Of a stretch of DNA of 64,000 nt, positions 9,126 through 17,268 are shown in pieces. The stretch lies in the NCBI RefSeq assembly GCF_000023925.1, contig NC_013169.1, forward strand, positions 1,116,001 through 1,180,000, in the 5' to 3' direction. Positions within the stretch are counted from its first letter, which is position 1. Every line of letters begins with the position of its first letter. Source of the DNA: Kytococcus sedentarius DSM 20547 (GTDB lineage: Bacteria > Actinomycetota > Actinomycetes > Actinomycetales > Dermatophilaceae). A program made the translations under genes and the position numbers. The notes under the pieces were generated by a model. It saw only the letters and a program-made list of their open reading frames with translations. It was not told the DNA's origin and did not search any database.

Positions 9126-10382
9126 ATGGACACCGCACCCTTCGAGCAGCACGAGTCGACCATCCGCGGCTACTGCCGCGCCTACCCCACCGTCTTCGCC
9201 TCGGCGAGCAACGCCCACCAGGTGGCCGAGGACGGCACCCGCTACATCGACTTCTTCGGTGGCGCCGGCGTGCTCAACTTCGGGCACAACAACCCGCGCA
9301 TGAAGCAGGCGATGATCGAGTTCCTGCAGGCCGACGGGGTCGCGCACTCGCTGGACACGTACACCACCACCAAGCGCGACTTCATCGAGCGCTTCCACGA
9401 GGTGGTCCTCGCCCCGCGCGGCATGGACCACCGCATGCAGTTCATGGGCCCCACCGGCTCCAACGCGGTCGAGGCGGCCCTGAAGCTGGCCCGCCGGGCG
9501 ACCGGTCGCCGCGAGGTGGTGGCCTTCAGTCACGGCTTCCACGGCATGACCCTGGGCTCGCTGGCCGCCACCGCCAACCACGCCTTCCGCCAGTGGGCGG
9601 GTGTCCCCCTGACCGATGTGGTGCGCCTCCCCTTCGAGACCGCGCCCGGTGGTGACACCGCCCTAGCGGACTACCGCGCGGCCCTCGGTGACGCCTCCAG
9701 CGGCCTCACCCCGCCGGCGGCCTTCCTGGTGGAGCCGATCCAGGCCGAGGGCGGGGTGAACGTCGCCAGCGCTGAGTGGCTGCAGCAGGTGCAGGAGCTC
9801 GCGCAGGAGATCGGGGCGCTGTTCATCATCGACGACATCCAGGCCGGCATCGGCCGCACCGGCAGCTACTTCTCGTTCGACGGGATGGGGCTGGACCCGG
9901 ACATCATCACGTTGGCCAAGGGCCTCGGCGGGTTCGGCACCCCCATCGCCATGAACCTCAACAAGCCCGAGGTGGACGACCACTGGGCGCCGGGTGCGCA
10001 CACCGGGACCTTCCGTGGGCAGGGACTGTCCTTCACGGCCGGCCGGGTGGCGCTGGGCTACTTCACCGACGACGTCCTCATGGACCAGGTGGAGGCCAGG
10101 GGCCAGGTGATGGCCGACCGTCTGGAGAAGATCGCTGCCGCCCACCCGGACCGCGGCTGGGAGGTGCGTGGCCGGGGCATGATGCAGGCGCTGGACACCG
10201 GCGACGGCGCCTTCGCCAAGGCCGTCCAGACCGAGTGCTTCGAGCGCGGGCTGCTGATCGGTCCCTGCGGCACCGAGGGGCGCGTCATCAAGCTCATCCC
10301 GCCGTTGACCATCGAGGACGAGGTGCTCGCCGAGGGGCTGGACCTCCTCGAGCAGGCCCTCGAGGCAGTCGGAGGTCGATGA
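9126..10382 (+). CDS. Class III aminotransferase, EctB/DoeD (diaminobutyrate transaminase) type
   Basis: A 418-aa PLP enzyme of aminotransferase class III. It resembles diaminobutyrate:2-oxoglutarate transaminase along its length: YIDFFGGAGVLNFGHNNP, MGPTGSNAVEAALKLAR, FSHGFHGMTLGSLA, the cofactor Asp in FIIDDIQAG (residues 236-237), and the Schiff-base Lys265 in LAKGLGG. EctB makes diaminobutyrate for ectoine synthesis; its relative DoeD runs the reverse in ectoine breakdown. No ectA or ectC is nearby, while a DoeA-like M24 enzyme overlaps its stop by 1-4 bp and an aldehyde dehydrogenase follows, so I favour the catabolic role. GAGG at about 9112 precedes the ATG. The 5' region 8966-9125 shows no other feature. 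Confidence 0.88.
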   Translation: MDTAPFEQHESTIRGYCRAYPTVFASASNAHQVAEDGTRYIDFFGGAGVLNFGHNNPRMKQAMIEFLQADGVAHSLDTYTTTKRDFIERFHEVVLAPRGMDHRMQFMGPTGSNAVEAALKLARRATGRREVVAFSHGFHGMTLGSLAATANHAFRQWAGVPLTDVVRLPFETAPGGDTALADYRAALGDASSGLTPPAAFLVEPIQAEGGVNVASAEWLQQVQELAQEIGALFIIDDIQAGIGRTGSYFSFDGMGLDPDIITLAKGLGGFGTPIAMNLNKPEVDDHWAPGAHTGTFRGQGLSFTAGRVALGYFTDDVLMDQVEARGQVMADRLEKIAAAHPDRGWEVRGRGMMQALDTGDGAFAKAVQTECFERGLLIGPCGTEGRVIKLIPPLTIEDEVLAEGLDLLEQALEAVGGR

Positions 10383-11545
10383 TGCGCCGCCGTGACGACA
10401 TGACCTTCGCGCCGGCCGAGTACGAGCGCCGGATCGCCGAGCTGCGCCAGCGCATGGCGCAGCAGGAGCTGGACGTGGCGGTCATCTCCGCCCCGGACAA
10501 CCTCATGTACCTCACCGACTACCAGACCACCGGCTACTCCTTCTTCCAGGCGCTGGTGGTCCCGCTGGACGCCGAGCCGGTGATGATCACCCGCAAGCTC
10601 GAGGAGTCCAACACCATCCACCGCACCTGGGTGGAGCGCACGCGCCCCTACCCGGACACCGGTGACGCCATCAAGACGCTGGTGGACGTGCTGGAGGAGA
10701 TCGGGCCGAAGGGCGCGCGCGTGGGCTTCGAGCGCAACAGCTACTACTTCCCGGCCTACCAGCAGGACCGCCTCAAGGAGGCCTGGGAGCACGACCTCGT
10801 GGACTGCTACGGCATCGTCGAGGAGAGCCGCGTGCGCAAGTCCCCGGCGGAGGTCGAGGTGATGCGGCGGGCGGCCGTGGCAGGTCAGGCCGGCATGGCC
10901 GCCGGTCTGGAGGCCGCGGTGCCCGGCGTCACGGAGAACGACGTGGCCGCCGCCATCAGCTCCGCGATGTTCCGCGCCGGTGGGGAGTTCCCCGCCGTCA
11001 TGCCCTACGTCGCCTCCGGTCCGCGCACGATGATCGGCCACTCCACCTGGGAGGGGCGCACCATCGAGCCCGGGGACCACGTCTTCCTGGAGGTGGGCGG
11101 CTGCTACCGCCGGTACCACGCCGCGATGATGCGCACCGCCGTTACCGGGGAGCTCACCGACGCGCTGCACTCGGCCCAGGAGACGATGAAGGACGCTCTG
11201 GCCCAGGTGCGTTCCCTCGTCAAGCCCGGGGTCCCGGTGGGCCGCATCGACACCCTGGTGCGCGAGCTCATCGAGGCCAACGACGTCGGGGCCCAGTTCG
11301 TCACCCGCGCCGGCTACTCCATCGGCATCGCCTTCCCTCCCAGCTGGGACGAGGGCTACTTCCTCTCGGTGATGGAGCGCGAGGAGCGCCCCCTCGAGGA
11401 GGGGATGACCTTCCACATCATCCCGTGGATGTGGGGCGTCGGCGGCACGCAGACAGTCGGCATCTCCGACACCCTCGCCGTCACCGCCGACGGCTGCGAG
11501 TCGCTGTTCACGCTGCCCGAGGACTTCACCGTCCACGCGGCCTGA
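10382..11545 (+). CDS. M24-family metal-independent hydrolase, ectoine-hydrolase (DoeA)-like
   Basis: A 387-aa pita-bread-fold protein with a creatinase N-terminal domain (about 1-140) and an M24 catalytic domain. The metal ligands of true aminopeptidases are replaced. The first Asp is Glu237 (GDHVFLEVGG), the second Asp is Ala248 (YHAAMMRT), and the GHGIG histidine is Tyr312 (GYSIGIAF). Such loss is typical of metal-free members, creatinase and ectoine hydrolase DoeA/EutD, which open a C-N bond in a small cyclic or amidino substrate. Next to a DoeD-type transaminase, ectoine or hydroxyectoine is the likeliest substrate, but this is inference. GGAGG at 10371-10375 fits ATG 10382; ATG 10379 is also possible. 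It overlaps the transaminase stop, so the two are translationally coupled. Confidence 0.78.
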   Translation: MRRRDDMTFAPAEYERRIAELRQRMAQQELDVAVISAPDNLMYLTDYQTTGYSFFQALVVPLDAEPVMITRKLEESNTIHRTWVERTRPYPDTGDAIKTLVDVLEEIGPKGARVGFERNSYYFPAYQQDRLKEAWEHDLVDCYGIVEESRVRKSPAEVEVMRRAAVAGQAGMAAGLEAAVPGVTENDVAAAISSAMFRAGGEFPAVMPYVASGPRTMIGHSTWEGRTIEPGDHVFLEVGGCYRRYHAAMMRTAVTGELTDALHSAQETMKDALAQVRSLVKPGVPVGRIDTLVRELIEANDVGAQFVTRAGYSIGIAFPPSWDEGYFLSVMEREERPLEEGMTFHIIPWMWGVGGTQTVGISDTLAVTADGCESLFTLPEDFTVHAA

Positions 11546-11550
11546 CCGCC

Positions 11551-11576
11551 GGCCCGCCGTCGCACGACGGCGGGCC
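11551..11576 (+). terminator. Short-loop hairpin between M24 gene and aldehyde dehydrogenase
   Basis: Arms 11551-11561 and 11566-11576 pair over 11 bp around GCAC. It may end or attenuate the aminotransferase-M24 transcript before the dehydrogenase gene. Confidence 0.65.
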
Positions 11577-11600
11577 GCCTGCGCCTGTGAGAGGAGCACC

Positions 11601-12977
11601 ATGACCGTCCTGACAGCCACCGACCCCACCACCGGCCGCGTCGTCCGCGAGGTCCCCGCAGCCGGCCCCGACGAGGTGACCGCCACCCTCGACCGCGCCC
11701 AGCAGGCGTTCGCGTCCTGGCGCGAGCGGACCGTCGCCGAGCGGGCTGAGGTGCTGCGCGCCGTCGCCGAGCACCTGCGGGAGCACACCGAGGAGTACGC
11801 CCCGCTGATGACCCAGGAGATGGGCAAGCCGATCACCGAGGCCCGCGGCGAGGTCGGCAAGGCCGCGTGGTGCGCCGAGCACTACGCCGAGCACGCTGCG
11901 GAGTACCTGGCCGACGAGCACATCGCCTCCGACGCCACGGAGTCCTGGGTGCAGTACCTGCCGCTGGGCCCGGTGCTGGGGATCCTGCCGTGGAACGCCC
12001 CGTTCTGGCTGGCGCTGCGCTTCGCCGCACCGGCGCTCATGGCCGGCAACACCTGCGTCATGAAGCACGACCCCCACGTGCCCGGGTGCGCCCAGGCCCT
12101 CGAGGCGGCGTTCACCGCCGCCGGGGCGCCCGCCGGGGTCTTCCAGGCCCTGGTGACCACCACCGAGAACACCGAGCGGGCGATCCGCGACCCCCGCACC
12201 CGGGCGGTCTCCTTCACCGGCTCCGACCGTGCCGGGGCGATCGTGGCCTCCGTGGCAGCCAGCGAGATCAAGCCCGCGGTGCTGGAGCTCGGCGGCTCGG
12301 ACCCCTTCATCGTGCTGGCGGACGCCGACCTGCCGCGGGCGGCGAAGGTCGCGGCGCAGTCGCGCATCATCAACGCCGGCCAGTCCTGCATCGCCGCGAA
12401 GCGGATCATCGTGGAGGGCTCCGTGCACGACGAGTTCGTGGAGCTGCTCACCGAGGAGCTCGCGGGGCTGGTGATGGGCGACCCGTCGCAGGAGACCACC
12501 CAGGTGGGCCCCATCGCCCGGGAGGACCTGCGGGAGAACCTGCACCGGCAGGTGACCGCCAGCATCGAGGCCGGGGCCACCTGCGTGCTCGGAGGAGAGC
12601 TGCCCGAGGGCGACGGGTGGTTCTACCCGGTCACCCTGCTCACCGGCGTCGACGACTCGATGACGGTGTGCACCGAGGAGACCTTTGGTCCGGTGGCCGC
12701 GGTGGTCGCCGTGGACGACGCCGAGGCCGCGATCGCCCTGGCCAACGACACCCCCTTCGGACTGGGGGCGGCGATCTGGACGGAGACCGGGCGCGGCACG
12801 GCGATGGCCCGCCGCATCGAGGCCGGCCAGGTGAGCGTCAACGGCATCGTGAAGACCGACCCCCGGCTGCCCTCCGGCGGCATCAAGCGCTCCGGCTACG
12901 GGCGCGAGCTCGGCCCGCACGGCATCAAGGAGTTCGTGAACGCCCAGCAGGTCTGGGTGGGGCCCTCCACCGCCTGA
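11601..12977 (+). CDS. NAD(P)-dependent semialdehyde dehydrogenase (ALDH superfamily)
   Basis: A 458-aa aldehyde dehydrogenase of the succinate-semialdehyde (GabD/Sad-like) group. It shows the Rossmann region and LPWNAPFWLALR (about residues 120-140), FTGSDRAGA, catalytic-base Glu229 in LELGGSDPF, and nucleophile Cys263 in GQSCIAAKR. In the Doe route the corresponding enzyme, DoeC, oxidises aspartate semialdehyde to aspartate, which would follow directly from the transaminase product upstream. Succinate semialdehyde is the alternative substrate. A good ribosome site, GAGAGGAG, lies just upstream. It is separated from the M24 gene by 55 bp including a hairpin, and is followed by a 15-bp terminator. 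A second, different ALDH is at 37270. Confidence 0.9.
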   Translation: MTVLTATDPTTGRVVREVPAAGPDEVTATLDRAQQAFASWRERTVAERAEVLRAVAEHLREHTEEYAPLMTQEMGKPITEARGEVGKAAWCAEHYAEHAAEYLADEHIASDATESWVQYLPLGPVLGILPWNAPFWLALRFAAPALMAGNTCVMKHDPHVPGCAQALEAAFTAAGAPAGVFQALVTTTENTERAIRDPRTRAVSFTGSDRAGAIVASVAASEIKPAVLELGGSDPFIVLADADLPRAAKVAAQSRIINAGQSCIAAKRIIVEGSVHDEFVELLTEELAGLVMGDPSQETTQVGPIAREDLRENLHRQVTASIEAGATCVLGGELPEGDGWFYPVTLLTGVDDSMTVCTEETFGPVAAVVAVDDAEAAIALANDTPFGLGAAIWTETGRGTAMARRIEAGQVSVNGIVKTDPRLPSGGIKRSGYGRELGPHGIKEFVNAQQVWVGPSTA

Positions 12978-12998
12978 GCAGCGCGCCACCGGCCCCGC

Positions 12999-13031
12999 GA
13001 CGGCCTCCGCCCCACCGGGGCGGGGGCCGTC
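12999..13031 (+). terminator. 15-bp hairpin terminator after the dehydrogenase
   Basis: Arms 12999-13013 and 13017-13031 pair with one wobble around a 3-nt loop. The -10 box of the next gene begins at its last bases. Confidence 0.8.
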
Positions 13032-13037
13032 TACGGT
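13032..13037 (+). promoter_or_regulatory. -10 box TACGGT of the amidohydrolase (leaderless)
   Basis: TANNNT hexamer ending six bases before ATG 13044. It directly abuts the terminator hairpin, so termination and initiation are packed into about 45 bp. Confidence 0.55.
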
Positions 13038-13043
13038 GGACCC

Positions 13044-14144
13044 ATGAGCACCGCACAGCAGCCCGTCTGGCACCTCACGGGCCAGGTCATCACCGGCCCC
13101 GAGGAGGTCCGCTCCGAGGCGTGGGTGGTCGACGGCCGCCTCACCTTCGAGGCGCCGCCGGCCGCGATGCCGACCGAGCGCCTGGAGGGCTACGTGCTGC
13201 CCGGCCTCGTGGACGCCCACTGCCACGTGGGGCTGGAGGCCGATGGGGGAGTGCCGGCCGAGCGGGCCGAGGAGCACGCGGTCTCCGAACGCGAGGCCGG
13301 TGCGCTGCTCCTGCGCGATGCCGGCTCGCCGGTGGACACCTCGTGGATCCAGGAGCGCGAGGACCTGCCGCGGCTCATCCGGGCCGGGCGACACATCGCC
13401 CGCCCGAAGCGCTACATCCGCAACTTCGCCCACGAGATCGAGCCGGACCAGCTGGTCGAGTACGTCCGTCGCGAGGCCCGCGCCGGTGACGGCTGGGTGA
13501 AGCTGGTGGGGGACTGGATCGACCGCGACGCCGGTGACCTGCGACCCCTGTGGCCCGTCGACGTGCTCACCGAGGCGATCGCGGCGGCCCACGAGGAGGG
13601 GGCGCGGGTCACCGCGCACTGCTTCGACGAGCAGTCCCTCTTCGACTTCGCCGCCGCCGGGACCGACTGCATCGAGCACGCGACCGGCCTGACGCCGGAG
13701 TCGGTGGAGATCTTCGCCGCGCAGGACATCGCGATCGTCCCGACGCTCATCAACATCGAGAACTTCCCGGCCTTCGCAGCGGCGGGCGAGGCCAAGTTCC
13801 CCGCCTACGCCGCCCACATGCGCGACATGTTCGAGCGCCGCTTCGAGACCGTCGCCCTCGCACGGGAGGCCGGGGTGCGCATCTACGCCGGGACCGATGC
13901 GGGGGGCCAGCTCCCGCACGGCCTGATCGCCCGCGAGGTCGAGGCCCTGATGTCGGTGGGCATGAGCGCTACCGAGGCCATCGGGGCCGCGACCTGGGAA
14001 GCCCGGGAGTGGCTGGGCCACGAGGGCCTGGTCGAGGGCGCGAGTGCCGACGTGGTCGTGTACGCCGACGACCCGCGCCAGGACGTGCGGGTGCTGGCGG
14101 ACCCGCAGCACGTGCTCCTGCGCGGCGCGCGCCACGGTGGCTGA
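13044..14144 (+). CDS. Metal-dependent amidohydrolase (imidazolonepropionase/prolidase-like)
   Basis: A 366-aa TIM-barrel amidohydrolase with all expected metal-site residues: His59 and His61 in DAHCHV, Lys153 (candidate carboxylated bridge) in GWVKLVGDW, His192 in VTAHCFDE, His212 in CIEHATG and Asp285 in AGTDAGG. The C-terminal composite beta domain ends with DVVVYADDP. Enzymes of this group hydrolyse cyclic amides or dipeptide/N-acyl bonds; the exact substrate cannot be read from sequence. It has its own leaderless promoter but sits directly after the ectoine-like genes, where a deacetylase (DoeB) would be expected and is missing. It could fill that step. The stop overlaps the next gene by 8 bp. 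Confidence 0.85.
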   Translation: MSTAQQPVWHLTGQVITGPEEVRSEAWVVDGRLTFEAPPAAMPTERLEGYVLPGLVDAHCHVGLEADGGVPAERAEEHAVSEREAGALLLRDAGSPVDTSWIQEREDLPRLIRAGRHIARPKRYIRNFAHEIEPDQLVEYVRREARAGDGWVKLVGDWIDRDAGDLRPLWPVDVLTEAIAAAHEEGARVTAHCFDEQSLFDFAAAGTDCIEHATGLTPESVEIFAAQDIAIVPTLINIENFPAFAAAGEAKFPAYAAHMRDMFERRFETVALAREAGVRIYAGTDAGGQLPHGLIAREVEALMSVGMSATEAIGAATWEAREWLGHEGLVEGASADVVVYADDPRQDVRVLADPQHVLLRGARHGG

Positions 14145-14853
14145 GGCCGCCGCGTTCCCCTCCGGCACCCCACCGCACCAGCTGGTCCGGGCCGGTGACG
14201 GGCTGGTGGCCAGCACGCTGGTGCCCGGTGACGAGACCGAGTACGAACTGGCCGTGAGGCACTCCGCTGCCCGCATCGCGCGCTTCAACCCGGTGGACCC
14301 GGGGGACTTCCGCGCGCGCCTGGCGCAGCAGTCGAGCGCGCAGCGCATGGTGCTGGTGCGTCTGGAGGACCCGGCGTCGGCCGCCGCTGCGCTCGCCCAG
14401 CAGGGCCGATGGGGTGAGGGTCGCCCGGGCTGTGCGCCCGCTGGCGCCCCGCTGCACGGGGTGGTGGCGCGGGTGAACGTCACCAACATCGTGCGGGGGC
14501 GCTTCCAGAGCGCCACGCTGGGCTACGACGCACTGGACCCCTGGGCCGGCACCGGGTGGTTCACCCGCGCGCTGCGCCTCGTGGTGGACCTGGCCCTGGC
14601 GCCGGCGCGACCGTCCGCGGACCCGGCGGGCCGCGCGGGCTCCGGGGAGACCGGTGGCTTCGGGCTGCACCGGGTGGAGGCGAACGTCCAGCCGCACAAC
14701 GTCGCCAGCCTGCGGGTGCTGCAGCGGGTGGGCTTCCGGCGCGAGGGGTATGTCGAGCGGATGCTCTTCGTGCCCGGCCCTGACGGTCGGGAGCAGTGGT
14801 GCGACCACGTGCTGCACGGCCTGACCCGTGAGGAGTGGCGCACCAACCGGTGA
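14137..14853 (+). CDS. GNAT-family N-acetyltransferase (RimJ/RimL-like)
   Basis: A 238-aa GNAT protein. The second half carries the acetyl-CoA fold: LGYDALDPWAGTGWFTRALR (V/L-G-x-G-like loop), HRVEANVQPHNVASLRVLQR and VGFRREGYVERM, typical of RimJ/RimL and ribosomal-protein-Ser acetyltransferases. The GTG start overlaps the amidohydrolase stop by 8 bp, so the pair is probably translationally coupled. There are Pro/Ala/Gly-rich inserts (about residues 95-110 and 155-170). The substrate is unknown; an N-terminal amine of a protein or a small amine is possible. The gene ends in a hairpin that includes its stop codon. Confidence 0.82.
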   Translation: MAEAAAFPSGTPPHQLVRAGDGLVASTLVPGDETEYELAVRHSAARIARFNPVDPGDFRARLAQQSSAQRMVLVRLEDPASAAAALAQQGRWGEGRPGCAPAGAPLHGVVARVNVTNIVRGRFQSATLGYDALDPWAGTGWFTRALRLVVDLALAPARPSADPAGRAGSGETGGFGLHRVEANVQPHNVASLRVLQRVGFRREGYVERMLFVPGPDGREQWCDHVLHGLTREEWRTNR

Positions 14854-14880
14854 GCAGGACCCCGATTCGGAGTCCTGCTC
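14852..14880 (+). terminator. Hairpin terminator overlapping the GNAT stop codon
   Basis: Arms 14852-14860 and 14872-14880 pair over 9 bp (GAGCAGGAC / GTCCTGCTC) with further partial pairing in between. It separates the catabolic module from the rpsP operon. The 142 bp that follow (14881-15022) should hold the rpsP promoter, but I cannot identify it with confidence. Confidence 0.65.
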
Positions 14881-15022
14881 GGCATCTGGCATCATTGGCC
14901 GGTACTCGCTGTGCGCCGGACCCTCTCGCCGACGCATCGCAAGTCCCGGGCGTCTGGAGTCACCGTGACCCCACCGGATGGCCCCCGGACCCCACCCGAT
15001 ACGAATCAGGAGTTCCACTCAC

Positions 15023-15559
15023 GTGGCAGTCAAGATCCGACTGAAGCGCATGGGCAAGATCCGTGCACCGTTCTACCGCGTCGTCGTCATGGACTCGCGC
15101 CAGAAGCGCGATGGCCGTGCGATCGAGGAGATCGGTCTGTACCACCCGACCGAGGAGCCCTCGCGCATCGAGATCAACTCCGAGCGTGCGCAGTACTGGC
15201 TCGGTGTCGGCGCGCAGCCGACCGAGCAGGTCGCCGCGCTGCTCAAGGTGACCGGTGACTGGGCGACCTTCAAGGGCGAGACCGGTGGTTCCACCGTGAA
15301 GCTGGCCGAGGCCAAGCCGTCGAAGCAGGAGCTGTTCGAGCAGGCTCTGAAGGACGCGGACAACGCCCCGGCCGAGGCCCCGACCCCCAAGAAGAAGAAG
15401 TCCAAGGCGGACGAGGTCGCCGAGCAGGCCGAGCCCACCACCAAGACCACGGCGGACAAGGCCGACGAGGCCCCGAAGGCCGCCGAGGCCGAGTCCGAGG
15501 CAGCTGCCGAGGACGCCAAGTCCGACGCCGAGAACACCCCCTCCACCCAGGAGGGTTGA
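15023..15559 (+). CDS. rpsP: 30S ribosomal protein bS16, with long acidic C-terminal tail
   Basis: bS16 is a small-subunit assembly protein. The core [22 protein letters not shown]...[14 protein letters not shown] is unmistakable. The protein is 178 aa against 80-90 aa in most bacteria: after about residue 115 comes a Lys-rich patch ([10 protein letters not shown]) and an Ala/Glu/Asp/Thr-rich tail, as in several actinobacteria but long. GTG start with AGGAG at 15008-15012; upstream in-frame codons lack support. It is first gene of rpsP-khpA-rimM-trmD. Confidence 0.96.
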   Translation: MAVKIRLKRMGKIRAPFYRVVVMDSRQKRDGRAIEEIGLYHPTEEPSRIEINSERAQYWLGVGAQPTEQVAALLKVTGDWATFKGETGGSTVKLAEAKPSKQELFEQALKDADNAPAEAPTPKKKKSKADEVAEQAEPTTKTTADKADEAPKAAEAESEAAAEDAKSDAENTPSTQEG

Positions 15560-15566
15560 GGTCGCC

Positions 15567-15809
15567 GTGCTGACCGAGGCGCTCGACCACCTGGTCCGCG
15601 GGATCGTCGACCACGACGAGGACGTCCACGTGACGGCCGTCGAGGGTCGGCGTAGCGAGACCCTCCAGGTGCGGGTGAACCCCGCTGACCTGGGGCGAGT
15701 GATCGGACGCAGCGGCCGGACCGCGCGCGCACTGCGCACGGTGGTCCAGGCCCTCGTGGGGGACGACCGTCAGGTGCGGGTCGACATCGTCGACACCGAC
15801 CGCTCCTGA
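15567..15809 (+). CDS. khpA: KH-domain RNA-binding protein KhpA
   Basis: An 80-aa single-KH-domain protein of the YlqC/KhpA family, always found between rpsP and rimM in Gram-positives. KhpA partners with KhpB/EloR and binds RNA broadly. The KH GxxG loop is visible as VIGRSGRTARALRTVV in the second half. GTG start 7 bp after the rpsP stop, so the genes are co-transcribed. Confidence 0.93.
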   Translation: MLTEALDHLVRGIVDHDEDVHVTAVEGRRSETLQVRVNPADLGRVIGRSGRTARALRTVVQALVGDDRQVRVDIVDTDRS

Positions 15810-15844
15810 GCGTCCTCCCCAGCACGGCCCCGCATGATGTGATC

Positions 15845-15875
15845 GTGGCCCGGTACCTCATCGGTACCGGGCCAC
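15845..15875 (+). terminator. Perfect 13-bp hairpin between khpA and rimM
   Basis: Arms 15845-15857 and 15863-15875 (GTGGCCCGGTACC and its complement) around TCATC. It lies mid-operon, 35 bp after khpA and 57 bp before rimM, with no T-run, so it may be a partial terminator or an RNA-processing/stability element that sets different levels of S16 and RimM/TrmD. Confidence 0.6.
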
Positions 15876-15932
15876 GCGCACGTCACGCCCCCTTGCGTCG
15901 AGCTCCCGACCCCTGCAGACCCCGAGGACGAC

Positions 15933-16481
15933 ATGGCCCAGCACAGCAACCGCGAGCGCGGCAGCATCCCCGAGGGGATGGTGCGCCTGGCCCGCATCGG
16001 CAAACCCCACGCGCTCAAGGGCGAGGTCACGGTGCAGTTGCACACCGACGAACCCGAGGTCCGCTTAGCGGTGGGGACGGCCGTGCAGACCGTCCCGGCC
16101 GAGGAGGGCCCGCTGACCATCGCCAGCCGGCGGGTGCACCAGGGGGTGACGCTGCTGGGCTTCGAGCAGGTCACCGGCCGTGACGGCGCCGAGGCCCTGC
16201 GCGGCGTGGTGCTGGTGGCACCGGCCGACGAGGAGCTCGATGGGGAGGGCTTCTACCCCGAGGACCTCCGCGGCCTGGAGGTCGTGGACGGGCAGGGGGA
16301 GCCGCTCGGCGCCGTCAAGGACCTGCACCTGCGCCCCGCTCAGGACCTGCTGGAGGTGACCACCACGGCCGGACACGACGTGCTGGTGCCCTTCGTGGAG
16401 GAGCTGGTGCCGCACGTGGACCTCGAGGCCGGGCAGGTCACCGTGACCGCGCCGGCAGGGCTGCTGGAACCGCTGGACTGA
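15933..16481 (+). CDS. rimM: 16S rRNA processing protein RimM
   Basis: RimM assists maturation of the 30S head near S19. The 182-aa protein has the N-terminal beta-barrel ([23 protein letters not shown]) and the C-terminal PRC-barrel-like domain with [15 protein letters not shown] and [25 protein letters not shown], all canonical. The first 12 residues are a non-conserved extension, so a later GTG near 15978 is possible. Its stop overlaps the trmD ATG by one base. Confidence 0.95.
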   Translation: MAQHSNRERGSIPEGMVRLARIGKPHALKGEVTVQLHTDEPEVRLAVGTAVQTVPAEEGPLTIASRRVHQGVTLLGFEQVTGRDGAEALRGVVLVAPADEELDGEGFYPEDLRGLEVVDGQGEPLGAVKDLHLRPAQDLLEVTTTAGHDVLVPFVEELVPHVDLEAGQVTVTAPAGLLEPLD

Positions 16482-17242
16482 TGCCCGCCACCTCCTCCGG
16501 CCTGCTGCGCCCCCGCGCCGCCCTGCGCATCGACGTCATCTCGATCTTCCCCGAGTACCTGGCTCCCCTGGGGCTCTCCCTCATCGGGAAGGCCCAGCGG
16601 GACGGGCTGCTCGAGGTGCACACGCACGACCTGCGTGACTTCACCCACGACCGCCACCGCACGGTGGACGCGACTCCCTACGGTGGTGGCGCCGGCATGG
16701 TGATGCGACCCGAGCCCTGGGGGGAGGCCCTGGACCAGGTCCTGGGCAGCGCCCCCGGCCGGACCCCCACGCTCGTGGTGCCCGGGCCGGGCGGGGACCG
16801 CTTCACCCAGGCCACGGCACGGGAGCTCGCTGCCCGGGACTGGCTGGTGTTCGCCTGCGGGCGCTACGAGGGGATCGACGAGCGGGTGGTGCTGGAGTAC
16901 GCCCAGCGCCTCGACCTGCGCATCCTCTCGCTGGGGGACTACGTGCTCAACGGCGGCGAGGTGGCGGTGCTGGCGATGACCGAGGCTGTGGCCCGGTTGC
17001 TGCCGGGGGTCATCGGCAACGCGGAGTCCCTGGTGGAGGAGTCCCACGAGGACGGGCTGCTGGAGTACCCCGTCTACACCAAGCCGGCGAGCTGGCGGGG
17101 GCACGAGGTCCCGGGGGTCCTGCTCTCGGGGCACCACGGACGCATCGCCGAGTGGCGCCACCAACAGCGCGTCGAGCGGACTGTGGCCCGACGACCTGAC
17201 ATGCTGCGGGTCCCTGCACCCGACGCACCCGCGGGGGACTGA
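16481..17242 (+). CDS. trmD: tRNA (guanine-N1)-methyltransferase TrmD
   Basis: TrmD methylates G37 of tRNAs reading CNN codons, preventing +1 frameshifting. The 253-aa protein has [42 protein letters not shown] (knotted SAM site), [14 protein letters not shown] and [26 protein letters not shown], all diagnostic. It is coupled to rimM by a TGATG overlap. In most actinobacteria rplS follows directly; here an amino-acid symporter intervenes. Confidence 0.97.
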   Translation: MPATSSGLLRPRAALRIDVISIFPEYLAPLGLSLIGKAQRDGLLEVHTHDLRDFTHDRHRTVDATPYGGGAGMVMRPEPWGEALDQVLGSAPGRTPTLVVPGPGGDRFTQATARELAARDWLVFACGRYEGIDERVVLEYAQRLDLRILSLGDYVLNGGEVAVLAMTEAVARLLPGVIGNAESLVEESHEDGLLEYPVYTKPASWRGHEVPGVLLSGHHGRIAEWRHQQRVERTVARRPDMLRVPAPDAPAGD

Positions 17243-17268
17243 CAGGTCCTGCCCGGGCGAGGAGCCCC

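Noticed and set aside
9126-10382. Ectoine biosynthesis (EctB) as the role of the aminotransferase
   Set aside because: No EctA or EctC is present nearby, while degradation-type partners are adjacent.
11526-14516. A reverse-strand open frame of about 996 codons opposite the catabolic cluster
   Set aside because: Antisense to three genes with intact catalytic motifs; no homology-like features.
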